From Streptomyces sp. NBC_01224 (GTDB lineage: Bacteria; Actinomycetota; Actinomycetes; Streptomycetales; Streptomycetaceae), in assembly GCF_036002945.1 (NCBI RefSeq), contig NZ_CP108529.1, forward strand, positions 3,906,001 to 3,970,000: DNA of 64,000 nucleotides, in the 5' to 3' direction. Position 1 is the stretch's first letter; every line of letters starts with the position of its first letter. The translations under genes were made by a program, and so were the position numbers. The notes under the pieces were generated by a model. The model saw only the letters and a list, made by a program, of their open reading frames with translations, searched no databases and was not told the origin of the DNA. Shown here one piece after another: positions 57,767 to 64,000 of the stretch.

Positions 57767-59995
57767 ATGCTTGGATCGACTCACGGCACCCTCACCACCG
57801 ACTTCCGCGCCAGGGTGGTGGCCTGCGGCGAAGAGCCGCATGCCATCGTCCACAGCATGGCGGCCGCCGCCGCGGAGGGCGATCTCGATGTCAGCGGCCG
57901 CCCGCTGCACGCGCCCGTGCCGGATCTGGACCGGTTCTTCCGGCCCGAGTCCGTCGCCGTGATCGGCGCGTCCGACACCGAAGGGCGGCCCAATACCGGG
58001 ATCACCCGGCAGCTGATCGGCTGGGCCGAGCGGGTCGGGGCGCGGCTGTATCCCGTTCATCCCAGCCGGGAGTCCGTGTTCGGGCGGGCCTGTTCTCCTT
58101 CCGTCGCGGACCTGCCGGAGCAGGTCGATCTGGCCGTGCTGCTGGTCGGTGATCCGCTCCCGGTGATCGAGGAACTCGCGCAGTCCAAGGTGAAGTTCGC
58201 CGTGGCCTTCGCCTCCGGGTTCGCCGAGACCGGTGAGGAGGGCGCCGCCGCCCAGGCGCGACTGGCCGCGGCCGTGGAGCGGTCCGGGCTGCGGCTGCTC
58301 GGGCCGAACACCAACCTCAACGCCTTCGAGGAGTTCCGGGACGATCTGGACGGACCGGCCATCGCACTGATCACTCAGTCCGGTCACCAGGGCCGCCCCG
58401 TCTACACCCTTCAGGAGCTGGGCGTGCGGCTCTCGCACTGGGCGCCCACGGGCAACGAGGCGGATCTGGAGACCGCCGACTTCATCTCGTACTTCTCGCA
58501 GCGCCCGGAGGTCGGGGCCATCGCCTGTTACGTGGAGGGGCTCAAGGACGGGCGCTCCTTTCTGCTGGCCGCGGACCGGGCGGCGCGGGCCGGCGTTCCG
58601 GTGGTGGCGGTCAAGGTGGGGCGTACGGAGACGGGAGCCCGGATGGCCGCCTCACACACCGGCAAGCTGACCGGCGCCGACCAGGTGGTGGACGCGGCGA
58701 TGCGGCAGTTCGGCGTGATCCGGGTGGACGGGCTCGACGAACTCCAGGACACCGCGGCCCTGCTGGCCCGGGCACGGAAGCCGCAGGCCGACGGGGTCGT
58801 CGTCTATTCGATCTCGGGCGGCACGGGCGCGCACTTCTCGGACCTGGCGACCGGCGCGGGGCTGAAGATCCCCACCCTGTCCGAGGAGAAGCAGCGCGAG
58901 CTGCACGAGTGGATCCCCGGCTATCTGAACGTGGCGAACCCGGTCGACAACGGCGGCCACCCGGTCGGCGACTGGCGCGGCCGGAAGATCATCGACGCGA
59001 TCCTCGCCGACCCCGCCGTCGGGGTGCTGATCTGTCCGATCACCGGCCCCTTCCCCCCGATGAGCGACAGGCTCGCGCAGGACCTGGTGGACGCGGCGGA
59101 GGCCACGGACAAGCTGGTGTGCGTGGTGTGGGGATCGCCCGTCGGTACGGAGGACGCGTACCGCACGACGCTGCTCGGCTCGTCCCGCGTCGCCACCTTC
59201 CGTACCTTCGGCAATTGCATCACCGCGGTGAAGGCCTATCTGGACCACCACCGGTTCGTAGCCTCCTACCGCTCCCCCTTCGACGAGGCGCCGCGCACGC
59301 CGTCGCCCTCGTTCCGCAAGGCGCAGGCACTGATGCGCCCGGGCCACCAGTTGAGCGAGCACGCGGCGAAGCAGCTGCTGCGCGCGTACGGAATCCGCGT
59401 CCCGCGCGAGCAGTTGGTGACCAGCGCCGCGGCGTCCGTCCGGGCCGCGGGGCTGGTCGGCTACCCGGTCGTCATGAAGGCGTCGGGCGCCCGGCTCGCG
59501 CACAAGACCGAGCTGGGTCTGGTCAAGGTCGGGCTCACCTCCGCCAGCCAGGTACGCGACGCCTACCGCGAACTGACCGACATCGCACGGTACGAGGGCG
59601 TCGAGCTGGACGGCATCCTGGTCTGCCAGATGGTCGAGCGGGGCGTCGAGATGATGGTGGGTGTCACGCAGGACGCGCTGTTCGGGCCGACGGTGACGGT
59701 CGGGCTCGGCGGCGTACTGGTCGAGGTGCTGCACGACGCGGCGGTACGCGTGCCGCCTTTCGGCGAGGACCAGGCGCGGTCGATGCTGGCCGAACTGCGC
59801 GGCCGGGCCCTGCTGGAGGGCGTACGCGGCGGTCCGCCGGTGGATGTGGACGCGCTCGTCGAGGTCGTGCTGCGGGTGCAGCGGATGGCGCTGGAACTGG
59901 GCGACGACCTCTCCGAGCTGGACATCAACCCGCTGATGGTGCTGGGGCGGGGGCAGGGCGCGGTCGCGCTGGACGCGCTCGCCGTCTGCCGCTGA
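57767..59995 (+). CDS. NDP-forming acyl-CoA synthetase (acetate-CoA ligase family, fused alpha-beta)
   Basis: This 742-residue enzyme makes an acyl-CoA with ATP through a phosphohistidine, as in ADP-forming acetyl-CoA synthetases. An N-terminal CoA-binding domain begins 'FFRPESVAVIGASD'. The succinyl-CoA-synthetase-like domains include 'ITQSGHQGRPVY' and 'MAASHTGKLTGAD', probably with the phosphorylated His. A C-terminal ATP-grasp domain starts 'LSEHAAKQLLRAYGI' and contains 'VVMKASGARLAHKTELG'. ATG 57767 follows a GGAG-type site; the longer frame is dismissed. Two CTGAC operators upstream tie it to the regulon. The enoyl-CoA hydratase gene follows in the same direction. Confidence 0.9.
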   Translation: MLGSTHGTLTTDFRARVVACGEEPHAIVHSMAAAAAEGDLDVSGRPLHAPVPDLDRFFRPESVAVIGASDTEGRPNTGITRQLIGWAERVGARLYPVHPSRESVFGRACSPSVADLPEQVDLAVLLVGDPLPVIEELAQSKVKFAVAFASGFAETGEEGAAAQARLAAAVERSGLRLLGPNTNLNAFEEFRDDLDGPAIALITQSGHQGRPVYTLQELGVRLSHWAPTGNEADLETADFISYFSQRPEVGAIACYVEGLKDGRSFLLAADRAARAGVPVVAVKVGRTETGARMAASHTGKLTGADQVVDAAMRQFGVIRVDGLDELQDTAALLARARKPQADGVVVYSISGGTGAHFSDLATGAGLKIPTLSEEKQRELHEWIPGYLNVANPVDNGGHPVGDWRGRKIIDAILADPAVGVLICPITGPFPPMSDRLAQDLVDAAEATDKLVCVVWGSPVGTEDAYRTTLLGSSRVATFRTFGNCITAVKAYLDHHRFVASYRSPFDEAPRTPSPSFRKAQALMRPGHQLSEHAAKQLLRAYGIRVPREQLVTSAAASVRAAGLVGYPVVMKASGARLAHKTELGLVKVGLTSASQVRDAYRELTDIARYEGVELDGILVCQMVERGVEMMVGVTQDALFGPTVTVGLGGVLVEVLHDAAVRVPPFGEDQARSMLAELRGRALLEGVRGGPPVDVDALVEVVLRVQRMALELGDDLSELDINPLMVLGRGQGAVALDALAVCR

Positions 59996-60062
59996 CCGGT
60001 CACCCCGCCGACCGCCTCGACGGCCGCGCCACCGGCCGACCCACCTACCCAGGAGCTGCCTC

Positions 60063-60902
60063 ATGCCGTCCTCCCCCGAAGACACCACCGAGTCCACCGA
60101 GTCCACCGACCCGCTTGACTCATTGGTACTCCACGCCACTGACAACGGCGTCTCCTGGATCACGCTCAACCGCCCCGAAGCGATGAACGCCGTCACCTGG
60201 GACCAGCGGGAACGCGTCATCGCCCTGCTCACCGAGGCCTCCGCCGACCCGGCTGTCCGGGCCGTCGTCCTCACCGCCACCGGCCGCGGCTTCTGCGCGG
60301 GCGCCGACCTGCGCGGCGCCCCGACGACGGGCGACCGGGTGCCGGGCGATGTCGCCCGTACGATCCGGCTCGGCGCTCAGCGCCTGACCGCCGCGGTCCT
60401 GGACTGCGAGAAGCCGGTGATCGCGGCCGTCAACGGCACTGCTGCCGGCCTCGGCGCCCACCTCGCGTTCGCCTGCGATCTGGTGCTGGCCGCCGACTCG
60501 GCGAAGTTCATCGAGGTGTTCGTACGCCGCGGCCTCGTACCGGACGGCGGTGGCGCATACCTGCTGCCGCGCCTGATCGGCCCGCAGCGCGCCAAGGAGC
60601 TGATGTTCTTCGGCGACTCGCTCCCGGCGAGGGAGGCGGAGCGTCTGGGTCTGGTCAACCGGGTGGTCCCGGACGAGGAACTCACGGCGACGGCCCGCGC
60701 GTGGGCCCAGCGCCTGGCCGACGGCCCGACCCGCGCGATCGCCCTCACCAAGCAGCTGGTGAACGCCTCCCTGGACTCCGACCGCGCGACGGCGTTCGCG
60801 GCCGAAGCGATGGCCCAGGAGGTCAACATGACGACGCAGGACGCCAACGAGGGCGTGGCGAGCTTCGTTGAACGGCGTACACCGAAGTACCGGGGGCTGT
60901 GA
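60063..60902 (+). CDS. Enoyl-CoA hydratase/isomerase family protein 2
   Basis: This 279-residue crotonase-family enzyme has oxyanion-hole blocks 'GRGFCAGADL' and 'GTAAGLGAHLAFACDLVLA', plus the PaaG-like 'RRGLVPDGGGAYLLPRLIG'. A 20-residue acidic Ser/Thr/Glu lead is unusual. It lies 67 bp after the synthetase, probably in one operon under sites F1/F2. It may hydrate or isomerise the synthetase's product. Confidence 0.93.
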   Translation: MPSSPEDTTESTESTDPLDSLVLHATDNGVSWITLNRPEAMNAVTWDQRERVIALLTEASADPAVRAVVLTATGRGFCAGADLRGAPTTGDRVPGDVARTIRLGAQRLTAAVLDCEKPVIAAVNGTAAGLGAHLAFACDLVLAADSAKFIEVFVRRGLVPDGGGAYLLPRLIGPQRAKELMFFGDSLPAREAERLGLVNRVVPDEELTATARAWAQRLADGPTRAIALTKQLVNASLDSDRATAFAAEAMAQEVNMTTQDANEGVASFVERRTPKYRGL

Positions 60903-60929
60903 GCGGCCCCGGAAGCCCTCTGGCGTCCC

Positions 60930-61135
60930 TCCGACCTTGAACACACCTTCAGAATGATCAAGCGGACACTGGGGGCTGGACCCGCCCGAAACTCCGCACC
61001 CCACAGGCAGCCGACCGCTGGACCTGGCTGATCAACGCCGCCCACACCCGACTCCGCCTCGCCCGGCCCTGGCAGGTCGATCGGCTCGAAGAACTTGACA
61101 CGCACCGAACTCGGTGGACAGAGGGTGCCTGGTGA
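60930..61135 (+). pseudogene. Frameshifted fragment of a DDE transposase
   Basis: The start 'DLEHTFRMIKRTLG' and, one frame over, 'ADRWTWLINAAHTRLRLARP' are the C-terminal block of an actinobacterial IS transposase. The frame changes at a run of G's near 60975-60979. The N-terminal and catalytic parts and the terminal repeats are missing. Confidence 0.8.
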
Positions 61136-61154
61136 TCTCGCGGCGTGGCCCCGC

Positions 61155-61190
61155 TTGACCTTGACACAGTGACAAGGTCTTCACTGTGTC
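61155..61190. promoter_or_regulatory. MerR-type promoter dyads upstream of the HEAT operon
   Basis: GACCTTG (61157-61163) and CAAGGTC (61173-61179) form a dyad overlapped by a second perfect pair GACACAGTGA (61163-61172) and TCACTGTGTC (61181-61190). A TTGACC -35-like box begins at 61155. Dyads between -35 and -10 elements are typical of MerR targets; the MerR gene is second in this operon. Confidence 0.75.
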
Positions 61191-61205
61191 AGGGAGGTGG
61201 TCCCG

Positions 61206-61874
61206 ATGACCATGCCGAAACAGGACACGCATACGATTCGAGCTCTCCAGGGGCTGGAGGACAGCCACTCGTCAGTGCGGCTGCGGGCAGCGTTAGCGGT
61301 CGGTACGACCCCTGACCCGCGGTTCGTCGACAAGCTCATCGAACGATGCGCGATCGAACCCGAGTTCTACGTGCGCGAAATGCTTACGTGGGCACTCACC
61401 CGCCACTCAGCATCAATGACGGTCCCAGAGCTTCTCGATGAAGTCCGCTCGGAGCGTGCGCAGGCACGAAGCCAGGCGTTGCACACGCTGTCCAAGATCG
61501 GGGATCGGCAAGCGTGGCCGGCGATCACACGGGCGCTTCTGTCCGACGCCGACGATGAGGTGGCGCGCAGCGCTTGGCGGGCAGCGGTCGTGCTCGTGCC
61601 CGAAGGTGAAGAGCCCGAGTTGGCCGCAGCGTTGTCGACACAGCTCGGACGCGGCGAACGTGAGACGCAGCTGAGCCTCAGCCGGGCGCTGATCGCGCTC
61701 GGTGAGGTGATTCTGCCAACTCTGCGCGCTGCGATGACGGATCGCGACCCTCGCGTGCGGGCGCACGCGATCGCCACGGAACGGCTGTTGCGCGACCCGG
61801 ATGCCGGATTCGAGTTCACGATCGAGGAGGCGAAGCGCGTCGTAGCCCTCGGCAGGGCCGGCCAGGAGGGGTGA
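61206..61874 (+). CDS. HEAT-repeat protein
   Basis: This 222-residue protein is built of helical HEAT/PBS-lyase-type repeats, for example 'SSVRLRAALAVG' and 'DEVARSAWRAAVVL'. It has no enzyme motif and probably works as a protein-binding scaffold. Codon usage is less G/C-biased than the neighbours, fitting acquisition. ATG 61206 follows GGGAGG. The MerR-HEAT gene starts six bases after its stop. Confidence 0.85.
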   Translation: MTMPKQDTHTIRALQGLEDSHSSVRLRAALAVGTTPDPRFVDKLIERCAIEPEFYVREMLTWALTRHSASMTVPELLDEVRSERAQARSQALHTLSKIGDRQAWPAITRALLSDADDEVARSAWRAAVVLVPEGEEPELAAALSTQLGRGERETQLSLSRALIALGEVILPTLRAAMTDRDPRVRAHAIATERLLRDPDAGFEFTIEEAKRVVALGRAGQEG

Positions 61875-61880
61875 TAGGCA

Positions 61881-62885
61881 GTGTTGATCGGTGATGTGGC
61901 ACGACGGTCCGGGGTCAGCGCCCGCATGCTCAGGCATTACGACTCGCTCGGCCTGGTGCGGCCAACGGGTCGTACCGACGCCGGCTATCGAGAGTACTCC
62001 AGCGAGGACATCCGACGGATCTTCCATATCGAGAGCCTGCGGTCATTGGGGCTGTCGCTGCGCGAAGTCGGTCGCGCGCTCGATGATCAAGACTTCACGC
62101 CCTCAGAGCTCGTCGACGACCTCATCCGCCAGACGCGAGAACGCATTGCAGGTGAGACGGAGCTGCTCACGCGACTCCGTCGGATCGGTGCCGCGGAACC
62201 CGCCGGCTGGGAGGACGTCCTCCAGATCGTTGCACTCCTCCAGGCGTTGGGGTCAAAGAGCGCTGGGACGCGCCAGCGCGCGGCCTTGTCCTCGATCGAA
62301 GAGGTTCCGATGCCAGTGGAAGCACTGGTCGAGGCAGCGCTGAGCGAGACGGACCCGAACGTCGCCGGAGCCCTTCGATGGGCTTTGGCGCAATCGGGCG
62401 ATGGCGGATTGGCGCTGCTGGCGGAGGGCCTCGGCTCATCAGTGGCCGAGGTGCGGAAACGTGCCGTCCAGTCCATCGCCGAGATTCCGGACGGTGAGGC
62501 GACCGCACTGCTGCAGGACGCCCTCACGAACCCCGACATCGTGGTCCGCAGGTATGCAGCTCTGGCGCTCGGGGCACGTGGAGTGGCCGACGCGGTCCCG
62601 ACGCTCATCGATATGGTCGTCGAGGAGACGAATGACGTCGGTGCAGCCGATGCACTGAGCGCGCTGGCGAGTCGTCCCGCGTTGGCGGATCAGATCGCTA
62701 CCGGGCTCGTTGATTGCCTCGCCCACGGCACCGTTGAATCGTCTGCACGTCGACGGCTGGCACAGGCGCTCGCGGATATCCCGGGAATCACAGCGTCACG
62801 TGCCCTCGCAGATCTGTCACATGACGAAGACCGTGCCGTTGCGCTTACTGCGGCATACATTCTCGGGATACGCAACGCACGATAG
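61881..62885 (+). CDS. MerR-family regulator fused to HEAT repeats
   Basis: This 334-residue protein joins a MerR DNA-binding domain ('LIGDVARRSGVSARMLRHYD', then 'GYREYSSEDIRRI') and dimerisation helix to about 200 residues of HEAT repeats ('VRKRAVQSIAEIPDGEA', 'VVRRYAALALGARGVADA'). The HEAT part could bind the product of the preceding gene, which has the same repeat type. GTG 61881 is the start. It probably activates or represses its own operon through the dyads at 61155-61190. Transposase and recombinase fragments on either side suggest transfer. Confidence 0.9.
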   Translation: MLIGDVARRSGVSARMLRHYDSLGLVRPTGRTDAGYREYSSEDIRRIFHIESLRSLGLSLREVGRALDDQDFTPSELVDDLIRQTRERIAGETELLTRLRRIGAAEPAGWEDVLQIVALLQALGSKSAGTRQRAALSSIEEVPMPVEALVEAALSETDPNVAGALRWALAQSGDGGLALLAEGLGSSVAEVRKRAVQSIAEIPDGEATALLQDALTNPDIVVRRYAALALGARGVADAVPTLIDMVVEETNDVGAADALSALASRPALADQIATGLVDCLAHGTVESSARRRLAQALADIPGITASRALADLSHDEDRAVALTAAYILGIRNAR

Positions 62886-63057
62886 CGGATCTTTCCTGGG
62901 GTGCTGTGTGCGCGGGGCCCAGTTGTCGCCGGCCACCGCCGACAGGGCCACGGCATCGCCGAGGACCTCCTCCTCGTCGGCTGCGGGCACCCCACTGCGA
63001 AGACGTCCTCCACGGTTGCGGCAGTGGACGGGGCCGAGGCTGACGCCACAACGGTCG

Positions 63058-63209
63058 GTGAGCGCCTCGACGGTCAGCAGGCCGCGCCCGAGTTCGGTGT
63101 GGCGATCGGGTACGGGGAGGACCAGGTCTACAAGGTCGAGGCCGGGAAACGGATTCCGCGCCGGGAGCATCTGGACGGAGCGGACGAGGTGCTGGGGGCG
63201 GGTGGGTAG
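63058..63209 (+). pseudogene. 3' fragment of an XRE-type HTH gene
   Basis: About 50 residues are in frame and resemble the second half of an XRE helix-turn-helix ('GVAIGYGEDQVYKVEAGKRI' then 'HLDGADEVLGAGG'). No start or N-terminus remains, and the first half of the frame is unrelated. Confidence 0.65.
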
Positions 63210-63592
63210 ATCGCCGCCATGGACATGACGCCCATGCGGTTGGGGGCGCAGATGTCGTTCAGCGGGCCGGTGAGGAGTTCGAGCCGGATGCCGGCGACCG
63301 GGAGGTCGACAGAGAGCATCATCAACTCGGCGGCGTTGCGGGCCAGGCGCTTGAGCTCGTGGGCGGCGAAGATGACCGGGGTGTCGGGCGCGGCCTCCTT
63401 GAACTGGCGGGCGAGCGTGAGCGCGGCCGCCGGTTCGGGCCGCACCTTGATCCGGGTGCTGATCTGCTCCTGGTAGATCTTGTGGCAGTCCGCTCCCCGG
63501 AGGGCGTCGAGCCGGCTTGCCGGCCCCTGGCGGGCGGTCGACGTACGGGAGTACCCGATGCGGGTCGGCTTCGCACTGCGCTGCGCGGGCAC
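63209..63592 (-). pseudogene. Fragment of a serine recombinase (resolvase) N-terminal domain
   Basis: From GTG 63592 the minus strand encodes 'TRIGYSRTSTARQ' with the catalytic Ser, 'TPVIFAAHELKRLARNAAEL' and 'GIRLELLTGPLND'. These are resolvase-domain features. Similarity stops near 63209, where the XRE fragment begins on the opposite strand, so the C-terminal half is gone. Confidence 0.75.
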
Positions 63593-63834
63593 TGCGATGG
63601 GCTCCGGGCCCTGCTTCCGCAGCCTTGTACTGGTGCAGCCATTAACGCTCGTACTTGATCTTGAACAGCGAGAGGGCGCCCGCTCGGCTCCGCGCGACAC
63701 CACTCGACACCACCTCGCGACAACTTGGCGCCATAACCTCATTCACTCCTCGCGCGCCGCTGACCTGCGACGACAGGCCAATTCGCCGCCATGGACCCCA
63801 ACCCCGCGCCACGCAACGCACCTTCAGCCTTGCC

Positions 63835-63856
63835 AATGGCGCCACAATGGTGCCAC
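63835..63856. promoter_or_regulatory. 11-bp direct repeat upstream of the HicB-type gene
   Basis: AATGGCGCCAC (63835-63845) and AATGGTGCCAC (63846-63856) are contiguous, and TGGCGCCA recurs at about 63726. They end 10 bp before the start codon and could be an autoregulatory site. Confidence 0.6.
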
Positions 63857-63865
63857 TATTGCGTC

Positions 63866-64000
63866 ATGGACCTCACGCCGTATGTCGAAACACTCCGCAG
63901 GGAACTGGCGGTGGCCGCCGAAGCCGGGGGCGACGAAGCCCGCGAGCTCGCCGAGCGGCTGACCGCGCCGCTGGAGTCGGCCACCCGCCTGACCCTGCTC
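63866..64000 (+). CDS. HicB-family antitoxin-like protein (5' part only)
   Basis: The first 45 residues ('MDLTPYVETLRRELAVAAEA', 'LAERLTAPLESATRLTLL') match the start of a Streptomyces family annotated as toxin-antitoxin HicB-type antitoxins, which carry a C-terminal ribbon-helix-helix. The gene runs past the window edge, so this domain and any partner cannot be seen. Confidence 0.8.
   Translation, partial: MDLTPYVETLRRELAVAAEAGGDEARELAERLTAPLESATRLTLL

Noticed and set aside
1..64000. tRNA, rRNA or CRISPR arrays
   Set aside because: No cloverleaf-type sequence, rRNA block or regularly spaced identical repeats with unique spacers was seen on reading.

Overview
This is a high-GC Streptomyces-type chromosomal window: strong G/C third-position bias, GTG starts, an actinobacterial nuo operon, futalosine-pathway menaquinone genes, AfsR/SARP, DUF397/XRE and DUF1707 families. 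Most of it looks like stable core chromosome, with several small accessory patches. No rRNA, tRNA or CRISPR was seen. Products are assigned from motifs and remembered families, not from database searches.

Layout. (1) 1-2.5 kb: the start of a nuo (complex I) operon on the minus strand (nuoD partial, nuoC, nuoB, nuoA), with a near-consensus Rex operator upstream. (2) 3.2-8.5 kb: a secreted NlpC/P60 peptidase, an MFS transporter, a membrane acyltransferase flanked by a 35-bp near-repeat, and a WecA/TagO-like sugar-phosphate transferase. (3) 8.6-13 kb: an accessory patch with a wrecked TIM-barrel gene, a 796-bp tandem duplication carrying two lipoprotein genes, an alpha/beta hydrolase with a glycine-zipper insert, and its small partner. 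(4) 13.4-22.5 kb: respiratory quinone genes (MenJ-like reductase, menG, mqnC, mqnA) mixed with a GNAT, a DUF3152 protease, a degenerate amidohydrolase, a Ser/Thr kinase and a cold-shock gene. (5) 22.7-28.9 kb: MerR and amidohydrolase genes, then a large SARP-NB-ARC-TPR regulator followed by two small DAHAS/DSHAS-repeat peptides, one with a signal peptide. (6) 29-48.6 kb: acyl-CoA catabolism genes (FadD3-like ligase, two Ltp-type thiolases, two DUF35 proteins, an enoyl-CoA hydratase, an acyl-CoA dehydrogenase, a DDN-type oxidoreductase, DoxX), interrupted by a PQQ-propeller kinase, VOC protein, TetR, PNPOx, HtpX/PspAB and others. (7) 48.6-57.6 kb: Uma2, a frameshifted HTH gene, a WhiJ-like XRE/DUF397 locus, a CocE hydrolase/TetR pair with a clear operator, AraC and NmrA-like genes. 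(8) 57.7-61 kb: an NDP-forming acyl-CoA synthetase and an enoyl-CoA hydratase. (9) 60.9-64 kb: transposase, XRE and recombinase debris around a HEAT-repeat/MerR-HEAT operon, then a HicB-type antitoxin running off the edge.

The most coherent hidden signal is a palindrome, CTGAC-N5-GTCAG. It occurs seven times (one site with CTGAT, one with GTCAT) at six promoter regions between 24.8 and 57.7 kb. Each copy lies next to an amidohydrolase or acyl-CoA-type gene. This suggests that dispersed transcription units form one uncharacterised catabolic regulon. Second is the SARP/TPR regulator with repeat peptides, which resembles a receptor-peptide arrangement. Third is the duplicated lipoprotein next to the hydrolase, a possible effector/immunity locus.
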